A stretch of DNA of 62,468 nt from Chloroflexota bacterium (GCA_022562155.1 JADFPV010000005.1:1-62468), one strand, 5' to 3'. Numbered from the stretch's first letter, positions 48,869 to 58,465 are shown. Program-made: numbers and translations. The notes: generated by a model not told the origin, from the letters alone.

Positions 48869-49639
48869 TTAGCCGGCCGGAGTTCGGCCGTTCTTCTCGA
48901 AGATGGGGAGTTGGAGCAGTTCGTTCAGTTCGTCGATCACGAAGTCCGGCTCCACATGGTCGACGTTCGTCTCGTCGATCTCATGGTGCCTGTTCCAGAT
49001 GCCCGCTATACCGAGTGCCTGTGCGCCGGCGACATCGGCCTTGAGTGAGTCGCCAACCATGACCGCCTCTTCCGGTGTGACGCCCATCGCTTCCAGCGCG
49101 TGCTCGAAGATCTTGCGATGCGGCTTCATATAGCCGAGGTCGCACGATATCGACATCACGTCGAAGTAGTCATCCAAGCCAAGGCTGGAAACCTCCTCGA
49201 CAAACGTTGGACCGCTATAGGGGCGGTTCGTCACGCAGCCGAAACGCAGTCCGCGGCTCCGCAGTTCGTCCAGCGTGTCGATGGCGTCCTCGAAGAGGCG
49301 GCGCCCGAAGAACGAACCCTCCAAGTTCCAGGTGTGCCACAGCTCCGCGCTCTGCTCGAGTGAAATTTCGAGGCCTTTCTTGGCGACGATGTCTTGCACG
49401 ACCGCTGGAATGTCCGGACTGAGTTGATCACTCTCGAATGCTGCTTCATCCGCGGCGCCTACGCCGAGCCTGAGGTCGCGGCCGAGGAACCGCAGCTCGC
49501 CTTCCGGCTTGACGCCCCATCTCCCCAGCAGCCCGAAGATACGCCGCACTGTCTCCTTGCGGATCTCGTCAACGGGCGGCCGCTCCGGAATGTGCCAGAG
49601 CGTGTTTCCCAGATCGAACAGGATGGCTTTCTTCGTCAT
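48869..49639 (-). CDS. HAD family hydrolase
   Basis: The 256-aa haloacid dehalogenase-like phosphatase has motif I ILFDLGNTLWH, motif II FGCVTNRPYSG, motif III Lys in GYMKPHRKIFEHAL and motif IV VMVGDSLKADVAGA. Motif I lacks the second Asp (DLGNT instead of DxDGT), a variation common in this subfamily. An alpha-helical cap lies at residues 20-110. The substrate is unknown. First gene of the argH operon. Confidence 0.8.
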   Translation of the reverse strand: MTKKAILFDLGNTLWHIPERPPVDEIRKETVRRIFGLLGRWGVKPEGELRFLGRDLRLGVGAADEAAFESDQLSPDIPAVVQDIVAKKGLEISLEQSAELWHTWNLEGSFFGRRLFEDAIDTLDELRSRGLRFGCVTNRPYSGPTFVEEVSSLGLDDYFDVMSISCDLGYMKPHRKIFEHALEAMGVTPEEAVMVGDSLKADVAGAQALGIAGIWNRHHEIDETNVDHVEPDFVIDELNELLQLPIFEKNGRTPAG

Positions 49640-49744
49640 AGGTCACCATGCTACCGAACGCGCAGATGCGGGGCTAGGTCGAGCAGGCGTTAGTTGACAG
49701 CCTTGGGCGACAGTGGGAGAATGGAGCGCGGACGGAGCGCCGGT

Positions 49745-50689
49745 ATGAGAGCCCTCGTACTCCTTGTTGCATTCATTGTGCTCACCGTGTTAGTGCCGCC
49801 GGGACGCGACGCGGCGGCGAAAGGGGCGCCAGTTGGCATCTCGCCTGACAGCGGTGAGTTGGGGACTGTGGTGGAGGTTTGGAGCGAGAGCTGGCCGCCG
49901 GATACAGAAGTGCGGCTGTACGCTGCCTTCACTACGTCCGCCGCGGAGCGCTATCCGGGTCCTTCCGAGTATGTCGGGCCCATCCGCATCGTGCGTTCGG
50001 ACTCTGACGGCGTTTGGCAGACCCAGGTTGCGACCGACGACATCCCTGGCCTAGCCCCGCCCGGTGAGCCCGGGTTCCTCTTTTTCCGCGCCGATTCCGA
50101 CGATCTCCCCGCGTTTCTGGAAGGCAACGCGACCGACTTCGTCGTGGAACACCAGGGGCTCCGCCCGCCCGGCAGCGGCGAGATCAGGCTCTCTATCGCT
50201 CTGGCGAGCGGAGGATCAGTGCCGGCGGGTGTCTTCGGCTGGCGCCGAGCCGACGCCCCCTGGTTCTTTTCGCCGTACGGAGTGATCCCCGTCCCGTTCG
50301 AGACGACTATCAGCAGCCTCGCGGACGGTGAGTGGGAGATCGTGGCGATGACCCGAGCTGGGTCGGAGCCGATCGGCGAAGGGACATACGACCTGGGAGG
50401 AGCCTCGCTCTGCTTCAACCCGTCGTGCGCCGGAGGCACGCCTATCGTACAGGTGCACTCCGCCTTCCGCGTGACGATCGAGAATGCTCAGATTGTGGAG
50501 GCCAACGTCGTGCTTGGCACGCTCCGCAGCGATGAACCACCAGCACAGCAGGAAAGGGTCGACCCGCTGGTCGCCACTGTTCCGCCTAGCGAGGATGGCC
50601 GCACTGCCCTCATTGCGGGCGCGAGTGTGCTACTCGCGATACTTGCCGCGGGGACTGTGCTCGTACGGTCACGTCGCGTCGCGCGCTAG
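49745..50689 (+). CDS. Secreted, C-terminally anchored protein, tandem paralog 1
   Basis: I start at the ATG at 49745 because this codon and the upstream GACAGTGGGAGA align with the paralog at 50728. The protein has a signal peptide (RALVLLVAFIVLTVLV), a beta-rich extracellular part with WPPDTEVRLYAAF and GEPGFLFFRADSDDLPAF, and a C-terminal helix TALIAGASVLLAILAAGTVL with an Arg tail. The first domain resembles IPT/Ig-like repeats. Its function is unknown. Confidence 0.6.
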   Translation: MRALVLLVAFIVLTVLVPPGRDAAAKGAPVGISPDSGELGTVVEVWSESWPPDTEVRLYAAFTTSAAERYPGPSEYVGPIRIVRSDSDGVWQTQVATDDIPGLAPPGEPGFLFFRADSDDLPAFLEGNATDFVVEHQGLRPPGSGEIRLSIALASGGSVPAGVFGWRRADAPWFFSPYGVIPVPFETTISSLADGEWEIVAMTRAGSEPIGEGTYDLGGASLCFNPSCAGGTPIVQVHSAFRVTIENAQIVEANVVLGTLRSDEPPAQQERVDPLVATVPPSEDGRTALIAGASVLLAILAAGTVLVRSRRVAR

Positions 50690-50727
50690 TTGACGACAGT
50701 GGGAGATTTGTCGCAGGCGGAATTGTC

Positions 50728-51684
50728 ATGAGATCGCTTCTGTTCGCTGCCGTCCTAGCCATGGCCGTGATTGGTGCCTTGGGTCTGAGCGTGTCCGAAG
50801 AAGTCGCGTATGCCAAAGGAACGGCGATTGGGTTCACTCCGGACGCCGGTCCCGCGCACGAAGAGGTGATGGTGTCGGGCGGTAGCTGGCCGGAAAACAC
50901 CGAAGTGCGGCTCTTCGCGGCGTTCTCACCGATCATGGAAGGAAGCTATCCCCATGCTGACGAGTTCGTGGGTCCCTTCGAGGTTGTTCGTTCAGATACG
51001 GAAGGGCGCTGGGAGGCGCAGATTACCCCAGACACTATCGCAGGACTCGACCTACCCGGAGAGCCCGGATTCCTGATCGTGAGGGCGGAGTCCGACGACT
51101 TGCCGCTCTATCTGGAGGGGGCCAATTCCAACCACTTCGTGTTGACCGTGGACGGCCAACGTCCGGCAGGCTCTGGGAAGATAGAAGTCTCTTTCACATT
51201 CGAGTCGGAGCAGCCACGCGTGCGTTACGGCGGATTCGGTTGGCGTCGCGTTGGCAACGACAGCTTCTACTCGCCCTATCAGACAGGCCTCTCATTGCCT
51301 GGAACACGGACCACATCATCCTTGTCAGATGGTGATTACGAGGTAGCTCTTAGCCTTCCTGACGACTTAGAGATTTCCATCGGAGATCATTTCAGGCTGG
51401 ATAGTGGCCCAATGTGTGATGGTCTGGAGGGCGTTCCCTGCTACCGAGCGAATAGATTGTTTGTCCTCAACATCTCGGTCGTCAATGCAGAGATCGCGCA
51501 TGCCGATATCGTCCTGAGGCGGATAGCCACTGTCCAACCAGTGGACCTCGCAATCGACGCTCTGGTCGCCATTGCTCCGCCTAGCGAGGATGGCCGCACT
51601 GCCCTCATCGCGGGCGCGAGCGCGCTGCTTGCGATCCTTGCCGCGGGGACGGCGGTACTCAGATACTGTCGCGTCGCGCGCTAG
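50728..51684 (+). CDS. Secreted, C-terminally anchored protein, tandem paralog 2
   Basis: The 318-aa protein has the same plan as its neighbour: signal peptide (LLFAAVLAMAVIGALGLSV), the domain with WPENTEVRLFAAF and GEPGFLIVRAESDDLPLY, and C-terminal helix TALIAGASALLAILAAGTAV. The last 30 codons are almost identical in DNA to those of the first copy, while the middle differs much more. It has two Cys in MCDGLEGVPCYR. Surface or adhesive role is possible only by analogy. Confidence 0.6.
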   Translation: MRSLLFAAVLAMAVIGALGLSVSEEVAYAKGTAIGFTPDAGPAHEEVMVSGGSWPENTEVRLFAAFSPIMEGSYPHADEFVGPFEVVRSDTEGRWEAQITPDTIAGLDLPGEPGFLIVRAESDDLPLYLEGANSNHFVLTVDGQRPAGSGKIEVSFTFESEQPRVRYGGFGWRRVGNDSFYSPYQTGLSLPGTRTTSSLSDGDYEVALSLPDDLEISIGDHFRLDSGPMCDGLEGVPCYRANRLFVLNISVVNAEIAHADIVLRRIATVQPVDLAIDALVAIAPPSEDGRTALIAGASALLAILAAGTAVLRYCRVAR

Positions 51685-52481
51685 TAGCGCTCCGCGTTGC
51701 CGTCTGCGTGTGGTGTGGGGCTTTGTGCAGCCTGGGCCAGGTTTCCCTCTGGTAAGAGGCCGAGGGTGAACAACTCCCAGAGGTCGTGGATCGTGTAGTC
51801 GGCCTCGTCGGCAGGGGGAACCTCCTGGCGCCCGTTCAGCTTCCAGACTGTCGTCATGCCGAGCGCCTTCGCGCCCATGATGTCGACGTCGAGCACGTCA
51901 CCGACGAACACGCAGTCTGCGGCTCCCACATCCAGCACGTCGAGCGCTCGCAGGAACGGCTCCGGCCTTGGCTTGGGGCGCATCACGTCGGCCGAAAACA
52001 CGAAGGCGTCGAACAGCCTTTCGGGAAGGTCCAGCTTGTGGAGGAGCGGCACGCGCGTATCGGCGGTGTAGTAGCTGTTCGATACAAGTCCGACCTTCAC
52101 CGGCATAGCGCGAAGCTTGCGGAGCGTATCGAGCGAGTCAGGGAAGAGCTGCCAGCCCCACAGCGGTAAGCCCACGGCCGATGCCTTCCAGAACTCGCGC
52201 GCCTGTTCCTCGGAAGACTCGAATCCATGAGCCGCTAGCGCGCCCTGAGTAACGAACGGCCCATCGACCTCCAGCCCCCGCGACCGGCGCTCGCTCTGGG
52301 CCTCCTCGACAGCCTGATAGAGGTCGCCCAATAGCCCAACGGCGTCGATCCTGGTATTCCATTTCTTGAGGAGGGGGCGAACCTGTGCGGCCATCGCCTC
52401 GTAGAGCGCGGCTTCGTCGGGTTGGTGGGCCTGGAAGATCAAGGTGTCGCCGAAATCGAAGAGGACGGCGCGGACGGGCAT
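51681..52481 (-). CDS. HAD family hydrolase
   Basis: The 266-aa protein begins VRAVLFDFGDTLIFQAHQPD (motif I DFGDT). It has VGLVSNSYYTADTRV (motif II), Lys in VMRPKPRPEPFLRAL (motif III) and CVFVGDVLDVDIMGA (motif IV). The helical cap is at residues 20-110. It is similar in plan to the HAD gene at 48869 but not a close copy. The stop overlaps the end of the plus-strand secreted-protein gene. Confidence 0.8.
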   Translation of the reverse strand: MPVRAVLFDFGDTLIFQAHQPDEAALYEAMAAQVRPLLKKWNTRIDAVGLLGDLYQAVEEAQSERRSRGLEVDGPFVTQGALAAHGFESSEEQAREFWKASAVGLPLWGWQLFPDSLDTLRKLRAMPVKVGLVSNSYYTADTRVPLLHKLDLPERLFDAFVFSADVMRPKPRPEPFLRALDVLDVGAADCVFVGDVLDVDIMGAKALGMTTVWKLNGRQEVPPADEADYTIHDLWELFTLGLLPEGNLAQAAQSPTPHADGNAERY

Positions 52482-52564
52482 ACGCTGATCCTATCGCATC
52501 CTTCGTTGCTGGCCCGCAGGCCGTGGTAGAATGCCCTTGGAGAGTGAGAACGACCTTGATTGGC

Positions 52565-52996
52565 ATGGACAACGACTTCGATCTGGACCATGGCCAGATC
52601 ATCAACACGATCCGTAAGGCAGAGGTCGTCACCTTCCGCTTCGTCGTCGTCAGCGAGCGGTTGCTCTTTGACACGCGGTCGTCAGAGATCGATCCGCCGC
52701 TCGTGAAGCTTGTGCCACGGGCGACGAGTGTGGCGGACCGGTTTCGCTCGCTCAAGCAGCTCCGCCCTCGGTTCAAACTCCCTCAGAAGATCAGCGCTGT
52801 GTGGTGGCCGAAATCGATCGACAGTTTGGTGAGCCACGGCGTTTGGGATGCCATCGTCGAGCGCGTCGACAGCGCCGGCTTCGCAGAGGCGGCGCGGGAA
52901 TACGCGGGCGTGTTGGAGGAGCTACGGGCTTCCGAGCGCAAGGAGTTGCACAACGCCCTCACCGGCGATGGCTACCAGTCCCTCTGGGAGCGTTAG
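52565..52996 (+). CDS. Hypothetical protein upstream of zincin gene
   Basis: From the ATG at 52565 the protein has 143 aa: DNDFDLDHGQIINTIRKAEV, a basic middle (RFRSLKQLRPRFKLPQK) and a helical C-terminus ASERKELHNALTGDGYQSLW. There is no signal or membrane segment. The longer open frame upstream is antisense to the HAD gene start. I do not recognise the family. It lies 9 nt before the metallopeptidase gene and is probably co-expressed with it. Confidence 0.55.
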   Translation: MDNDFDLDHGQIINTIRKAEVVTFRFVVVSERLLFDTRSSEIDPPLVKLVPRATSVADRFRSLKQLRPRFKLPQKISAVWWPKSIDSLVSHGVWDAIVERVDSAGFAEAAREYAGVLEELRASERKELHNALTGDGYQSLWER

Positions 52997-53005
52997 CTCC
53001 TAGCG

Positions 53006-53374
53006 ATGCAGCGCGGACGCTTCCTAAAGCTTGTCCGCAGGGCGCTGGCGGAGGTGCCTGACCCGTTTGCCACCTGGCTGGAGAACGTCGACGTTCTTGT
53101 TGAGAAGCGCCCAACCAAACGACAACGGCAGGAGCTGGGCCTCCAGCCCGGCGAGACGCTCTTTGGCCTCTACGAAGGCATTCCCCAGACAGAGCGCGAC
53201 AGCGGTTACGGCATGGTCCTGCCGGACACGATTACGATTTTCCAAGAGCCGCTGGAGCAAACATTTCGCGACGACGCCGAACTCGTCGAAGAGGTGCGCC
53301 TCACCGTGCTGCACGAGCTGGCTCATTTCTTCGGGATGTCGGACGACGAGCTGCACAGACTGGGCCTCGACTGA
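53006..53374 (+). CDS. Zincin-like metallopeptidase family protein (DUF1025)
   Basis: The 122-aa protein carries HELAHFFGMSDDEL near residue 106, an HExxHxxGxxD zinc site, and the preceding GYGMVLPDTITIFQEPLEQT. Both are hallmarks of the small Zincin_1/DUF1025 family. Length and architecture are normal. There is no signal peptide, so it is cytosolic. Proteolytic activity has not been shown for most members. Confidence 0.85.
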   Translation: MQRGRFLKLVRRALAEVPDPFATWLENVDVLVEKRPTKRQRQELGLQPGETLFGLYEGIPQTERDSGYGMVLPDTITIFQEPLEQTFRDDAELVEEVRLTVLHELAHFFGMSDDELHRLGLD

Positions 53375-53418
53375 CTCCAAGTTACCGGAATCTCAACTTC
53401 CTGCCGATACTAAAACCC

Positions 53419-53640
53419 ATGAGGGAAACTGTTGCGTTCATCTGCGAGGACATGGTCGCTTACGGGGCTTACCTGCGAGGAGCGATCCGTGGTGAGCGGG
53501 AGCAGACGCTGGCGGAGTACAGTCTGATCATTACGGTGATTGCTGTTGGCGTAGTAGTGACTTCGGTGGCCGTATTTCGGGGAGCACTTGCTGGCGCGTT
53601 CACCACCGTGGCCGACTGTATCACCGCAACTACCTGCTAA
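53419..53640 (+). CDS. Flp/Fap-type (type IVb) pilin
   Basis: The 73-aa protein has the Flp pilin core: a charged leader ending GERE, then QTLAEYSLIITVIAVGVVVT (residues 29-48), with the Glu-Tyr pair after the cleavage position. A longer leader than usual (about 25 residues) precedes it. Two Cys lie near the C-terminus (DCITATTC). No prepilin peptidase, CpaF or TadB gene is in the window. Confidence 0.75.
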   Translation: MRETVAFICEDMVAYGAYLRGAIRGEREQTLAEYSLIITVIAVGVVVTSVAVFRGALAGAFTTVADCITATTC

Positions 53641-53668
53641 TGCTCAGGGCGCAGTCGCGGTCGTTAGC

Positions 53669-55159
53669 CTAGGTATCGGCCCGCAAAAGAAACTGGCCTG
53701 ACGGGGCCGGCCTGACCTTGCCGTTCTCAACCACAACCTGGCCGTTCACGATGACGTGTGAGATGCCCGTCGGATGCTGGCGCGGCTCTTCGTAGGTGGA
53801 GGTCTCCACGATCTTGGCCGGATCGAAGATGACGAGGTCGGCCCAAGCTCCTTCTCTGATCTCGCCGCGGTCTGCGAGCATGAATGTCTTTGCCGGCAGG
53901 GACGTCATCTTGCGCACCCCCTCCTCTAGGGAGAAGATGCCTTCCTCCCGCACGTAACGTTCAAGCACCCGTGGGAAGGTGCCGTAGAGCCGGGGGTGCG
54001 GCTTACCGGTCGGGGAGGGGATACCGTCGGAGCCGATCATGCACTGCGGATGTTGGAGGACGCGCCGGACGTCTCCTTCTTCCATGATGAACATCACCGC
54101 GACGACAGCCTGCTCCTCGTCGTTCAGGAGCTTTGGCACGGCGTCTTCGACAGGCAGGTCCATCATGTCCGCGATTTCGTCTAGACGTTTGCCTTCGTAC
54201 TCGTGTTGGTGCTTGACGGACGCCACCATCACATCGTGTGGGTCCATCGCCCTGATCAGGCGGCCGTTTCGCGTCAGCGCCGCGAGCGCCGTGCTGGCCG
54301 CTGTATAAGGGTAGGCGTCCATCGTGACCTCGACACCGCGCTCGCGTGCCTCGTCGATCACGGCCAGCGAATGCTTCGTCAGGCCCCAGTTGTCACGGCC
54401 GCTCGCTTTGTGATGTGAGATCTGAACGGGCGTTCCGGTTTCTTCGCCGATACGGATCGCTTCTCGTACTGAGTCGAGTAAGCCAGGCCCCTCATTCCGG
54501 ATGTGGCTGACGTAGATGCCACCGTGTTCGGCGACCACGTGGTTCAACTCGATCAATTCTTCAGTCTTCGCGAACGCGCCGGGCACGTACGTGAGGCCGG
54601 TCGATAGCCCGAGGGCGCCAGCGGCCATCCCCTCCGCGAGATGTTCTTTCATCTTGCCGAGTTCGGCGTCGGTCGGGGCGCGATGCTCCCAGCCCATCGT
54701 GCTCACTCGCAACGTGCCGTGAGGCACGAGGAACGCCGCGTTGGGCGTGGGCTTCGCCGCCCGGACCGCCTCGTAGAACTCGCCGATCGTCTGCCAGGAG
54801 AAGTGGGGTACGGGCCCTAGCACGCCTTCGATGCCACGGGCAAAGAATTCATGCACGTGTTCGTTGGCGGGCGCGGCGCCAAGGCCGCAGTTGCCGCAGA
54901 TGACAGTCGTCACGCCCTGCGCTGTTTTGAAATCTAGCGATGGTGTGTTGAGCAGGGCCACGTCATCGTGGCAATGGACATCGATGAACCCCGGAGCCAC
55001 CGACGAGCCGGAGGCGTCGATCTCGCGATCGGCGGTGCCATCAATGTTACCAACCATTGCGACTTTGCCATCCTTGACCGCCACATCGCCCGCACGAGCA
55101 GGCGCGCCCGTGCCATCGATGAGGCTGCCTCCGCGAATGAGCAGGTCGAACGGGCTCAT
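53669..55159 (-). CDS. N-acyl-D-amino-acid deacylase family amidohydrolase
   Basis: The 496-aa amidohydrolase has the N-terminal LIRGGSLIDGTGAPARAGDV, metal site FIDVHCHDDV, GVTTVICGNCGLGAAP with the conserved Cys ligand, and HHKASGRDNWG (His). GSDGIPSPTGKPHPRLYGTF near the C-terminus is typical of D-aminoacylases. Substrates are N-acyl-D-amino acids or N-acyl-D-glutamate; close relatives also act on other acylated compounds. Confidence 0.85.
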   Translation of the reverse strand: MSPFDLLIRGGSLIDGTGAPARAGDVAVKDGKVAMVGNIDGTADREIDASGSSVAPGFIDVHCHDDVALLNTPSLDFKTAQGVTTVICGNCGLGAAPANEHVHEFFARGIEGVLGPVPHFSWQTIGEFYEAVRAAKPTPNAAFLVPHGTLRVSTMGWEHRAPTDAELGKMKEHLAEGMAAGALGLSTGLTYVPGAFAKTEELIELNHVVAEHGGIYVSHIRNEGPGLLDSVREAIRIGEETGTPVQISHHKASGRDNWGLTKHSLAVIDEARERGVEVTMDAYPYTAASTALAALTRNGRLIRAMDPHDVMVASVKHQHEYEGKRLDEIADMMDLPVEDAVPKLLNDEEQAVVAVMFIMEEGDVRRVLQHPQCMIGSDGIPSPTGKPHPRLYGTFPRVLERYVREEGIFSLEEGVRKMTSLPAKTFMLADRGEIREGAWADLVIFDPAKIVETSTYEEPRQHPTGISHVIVNGQVVVENGKVRPAPSGQFLLRADT

Positions 55160-55217
55160 AGCGCGGCAAGCCTACCGCACGGTGTGAGCAGGCGGCAACA
55201 GGTGGGCCTTGCTTGGT

Positions 55218-56951
55218 CTAGGCGGCTTCTCGCTTGCCGGGGTGGACGAAGGGGCTTGCGACCTGGCTGGCGAGGATCTCGCGGAGGGCGCCTTGCTCGA
55301 AGAGCGCGTGGAACGCTTCGACGACTTGTGGTGAGAATTGGCGCCTGGCATGCGACTCGATCTCGGCCAGCGCCTTGTCGGCCGGCCAAGCGTGCTTGTA
55401 TGGCCTGGGAGAGGTGAGCGCGTCGAAGACGTCGGCCACCGTGACGATCTGCACGGCGAGCGGGATCTCGTCGCCGGAGATGCCGTCGGGGTAGCCGCCG
55501 CCATCCCACCGCTCGTGATGCCAGCGAGCGATCTGCAGCGAGACCTGGGGGATGTTGGAGTGCGCCAGGATCTCTTCGCCATAGAGCGGGTGCTGTCGGA
55601 TCAAGTCCCATTCCCGTTTGTCGAGACTTCCCGGCTTGAGCAATATGGAGTCGGGCACGCGGAGCTTGCCCACATCGTGCAGGCCGGCCCCGAACCGGAG
55701 TGCCTCGACGTCCTCAGGCGAAAGCTCAAGCTCCGTCGCCAGTGTCGTTGTGTACGCCTCGATGTTTCTGAGGTGCTGGCCCGTGAACGGGTCCCGCGCT
55801 TCGGCTGCGTAGGCAAGCGTTTGCACCGTCGCGTGGTGGCTGGCGGTCAGGCTCGCGTTTGCGTCCTGAACCTCTTCGAACAGGCGTACGCTCTTGAGGA
55901 TGGCTGCGATGTGGCTGGCCAGCGCGGTGAACACGCGCAGGCGTTCCCACGTTTCGCTTTCGCTGTACGTACTCGTGATCCTGAGCGTACCGAGGTACTC
56001 GTCACCGTACGCAAGTGGTATCTGAACCAGGAAACGGATGCCGGTTTCGATCATCCAACGCTTGCTCTGCTCCTCCATGGTGGATAGTTGCGCCGGGTCA
56101 GCAAAGAGAAGCGGGCCCTCACGCCCTTCAAAGAAGCGTCTGGTCTCGTCCAGCGCGTCGTCGGTCGCGTAGAACTGGAGTGCCCAGTCGACATACTCCT
56201 CGGAGTACGCGGCTTCGTCGACGGCGAGCGCGGCAGGGTTCTGTCCACTGGCGGTCTTCGTGCCCTGGGCGACGAGTCCAATGGACGTGAATCCCGTCGC
56301 CGCGCGGGCCCGCTCGACGACGTCCTGTAAGCGTTCGGAGAACGGCCGCTGTTGGGTGAGGATGCTACTGAGCTCCTCCAGCAGGTGCAGTTCGTTGGCG
56401 TCGCTCAGCGCCCACGCTCGGCCCACGGTCTGCTGAAGCGCAGGTGATGCCAGCTGGGCGATCGACTGGGTCACCTCTTTGCTCGGCGGCTTGGCGTTGT
56501 GTTGGGGCGAACCAATCATCCACAGGATCCCGACGACTTGTTTGTCCTGGTACAGCTCGACGGCTGTGGACCAAGAATCCGGGTAGAGCAGTTCCATGAT
56601 GGAGTCGGGCAGAGGATTGGCGTCTTCCCACTCCGCCATCGTTGTGGATACGCCGCCCGTGCTCATCAGCCGTGTCGTGTTGACGCCAACTTGCTTCTCC
56701 ATGTAGGCGTTGATGAACGCGTCTCGCAGCTCATCGGTGCGGAAATAGACGGCGATGGACGCGTCTTCCTCGTTACGGGTGGGGAAGATGCCGCATGCGT
56801 CGAGCGACAGCGTCACTCCGACCACATCGATAACCTGCTGGGGTGTTGGATTGCCGTCCGCAGCCTCGTTGAGTGCCAGCAGCAGCCGCCCGCTGGTCTG
56901 GACGTCCCAAGGCTGGTCACCGTGGCTGGAGGCCTGCTTACGTTTTCCCAT
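55218..56951 (-). CDS. GAF and HD-GYP domain protein (putative c-di-GMP phosphodiesterase)
   Basis: I use the ATG at 56951 (AAGGAA about 8 nt upstream), giving 577 aa. Two GAF-like sensory parts (about residues 30-180 and 190-360) precede a short coiled coil and the HD-GYP domain. Motifs are GAGLHDVGKLRVPDSIL (HD), RQHPLYGEEIL, WHHERWDGGGYPDG (GYP) and VADVFDALTSPRPYK. HD-GYP enzymes hydrolyse cyclic di-GMP. No transmembrane helix is seen. No diguanylate cyclase lies nearby. Confidence 0.85.
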   Translation of the reverse strand: MGKRKQASSHGDQPWDVQTSGRLLLALNEAADGNPTPQQVIDVVGVTLSLDACGIFPTRNEEDASIAVYFRTDELRDAFINAYMEKQVGVNTTRLMSTGGVSTTMAEWEDANPLPDSIMELLYPDSWSTAVELYQDKQVVGILWMIGSPQHNAKPPSKEVTQSIAQLASPALQQTVGRAWALSDANELHLLEELSSILTQQRPFSERLQDVVERARAATGFTSIGLVAQGTKTASGQNPAALAVDEAAYSEEYVDWALQFYATDDALDETRRFFEGREGPLLFADPAQLSTMEEQSKRWMIETGIRFLVQIPLAYGDEYLGTLRITSTYSESETWERLRVFTALASHIAAILKSVRLFEEVQDANASLTASHHATVQTLAYAAEARDPFTGQHLRNIEAYTTTLATELELSPEDVEALRFGAGLHDVGKLRVPDSILLKPGSLDKREWDLIRQHPLYGEEILAHSNIPQVSLQIARWHHERWDGGGYPDGISGDEIPLAVQIVTVADVFDALTSPRPYKHAWPADKALAEIESHARRQFSPQVVEAFHALFEQGALREILASQVASPFVHPGKREAA

Positions 56952-57106
56952 AGAGATTTTCCTTAGGAAGTATCGGTAGTCTAAACAGTCACTTGAACCT
57001 AGAATTAACGTTTTCGATAATTCCGCCAACTTCTACCGACTGTGGCATAGGCCGGTTCGTGGCTACAATTTAGACAGGCAGCCCTAGATTCCTCGGAGGT
57101 GAATGC

Positions 57107-58465
57107 ATGGTCCGCTGGCTACTACGATCGGTTCCCGTGATGCTTCTGGGCTTGCTGATTGCTTGCAACGGGGGCGATGACTCGCCACCACAGGGCGAGA
57201 CTCCAGCCGGACCTACCGCCGTTACCGTTTGGCATTCCATGCCAGACCCAGCGGGAGGGTCGCTCCAGCGTATCGTGGACGACTTCAACGCTTCCCAGAC
57301 TGATTACGAGGTCGAACTGATCTTTCAGGGCGGGTACACGGATTCACTGAACAAGCTGATCAGCTCCATCGGCTCCGATAATATCCCCGCCGCCATCCAG
57401 CTCAGCGACGCCTCGACGCAGATCATGATCGACAGCGGCGCGATTACGCCCATCCAGGACTTCATCGATCAAGAGGAGTACGACCTCTCTGACTTCGAAC
57501 CGAAGGCGCTTGTGTATTACACGATCGGCGATGTTCTCTATTCGATGCCGTTCAACATGTCCGGGCCCATCCTCTACTACGACCGGCTTGCGTTCGAAGA
57601 GGCCGGCCTCGATCCTGATGACCCTCCAACCACTCTGGAAGAGGTCCGGGAGTACTCGGAACAGCTACTACAGCGCAACGATGATGGCAGCGTCTCTCGC
57701 TATGGCATCTCTCTTCAGACGAGCGCCTGGTACTTCGAACAGATGCTCGCGATTGGAGGCGAGCTATATACGGATGGCGAGAACGGCCGCGAAGGCCGCG
57801 CGACGAGGGCGGTCTTCGATAACGCCACCGGCGTTGAGATCATCACCTGGTGGGATGAGATGGTCGACGAAGGTCTCGCTTACAACGCGGGCGGTGATGC
57901 GGTTGACGCGATGATAAAGCTGGCGTCCGGCCAGGCCGCAATGACGATCGGGTCGACAGCCGCTCTCAGGGCGGCCATCGCCGCGATCACGCTGATTGGC
58001 CGGGATCCGTTCCAGTATGACACGGCGCCGATGCCTGGCCCGGAGGGTACTGGTGGGATCGCGCTCGGCGGCGCGTCGCTCTGGATTCTCAATGGCCGGC
58101 CCGAGGAGGAACAGCGCGGCGCCTGGGAGTTCATCAAGTTCGCCGCGAGCCCGCAACAGCAGGCGCAGTGGCACTCCGATACCGGCTACTTCCCGAATCG
58201 AGTCTCCGCGTACGATGAGCCTCCAGCCGTGCGGGCGCGGGAAGAGTTCCCCCAGTTCATGACGGCCGTCGAACAGCTCCGGGCCTCGCCCGAAACGCCG
58301 GCGACCTCCGGTGTCTTGCTTGGTCCGCTGAATGCCGTGCGTGCGCGGCTGGTCGAAGCCTTCGATCAGGTACTGGCGGGCGGGGGCGATCCGGCCCAAG
58401 AGTTGGCGGCGGCCGCCGAAGACGCGACCGACATCATCGAGGAGTACAACCGCACGGCACCGTAG
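57107..58465 (+). CDS. Extracellular solute-binding lipoprotein (sugar type, UgpB-like)
   Basis: The 452-aa protein has a lipoprotein signal ending LLGLLIACNGGDDSPP (lipobox LIAC) and the family-1 binding-protein fold: VTVWHSMPDPAGGSLQRIVD, PFNMSGPILYYDRLAFEEAG, GGASLWIL and FIKFAASPQQQAQWHSDTGY. GGAGGT lies 6 nt before the ATG. It is most like glycerol-3-phosphate or oligosaccharide binding proteins. No permease or ATPase gene is adjacent, so it must work with components encoded elsewhere. Confidence 0.85.
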   Translation: MVRWLLRSVPVMLLGLLIACNGGDDSPPQGETPAGPTAVTVWHSMPDPAGGSLQRIVDDFNASQTDYEVELIFQGGYTDSLNKLISSIGSDNIPAAIQLSDASTQIMIDSGAITPIQDFIDQEEYDLSDFEPKALVYYTIGDVLYSMPFNMSGPILYYDRLAFEEAGLDPDDPPTTLEEVREYSEQLLQRNDDGSVSRYGISLQTSAWYFEQMLAIGGELYTDGENGREGRATRAVFDNATGVEIITWWDEMVDEGLAYNAGGDAVDAMIKLASGQAAMTIGSTAALRAAIAAITLIGRDPFQYDTAPMPGPEGTGGIALGGASLWILNGRPEEEQRGAWEFIKFAASPQQQAQWHSDTGYFPNRVSAYDEPPAVRAREEFPQFMTAVEQLRASPETPATSGVLLGPLNAVRARLVEAFDQVLAGGGDPAQELAAAAEDATDIIEEYNRTAP

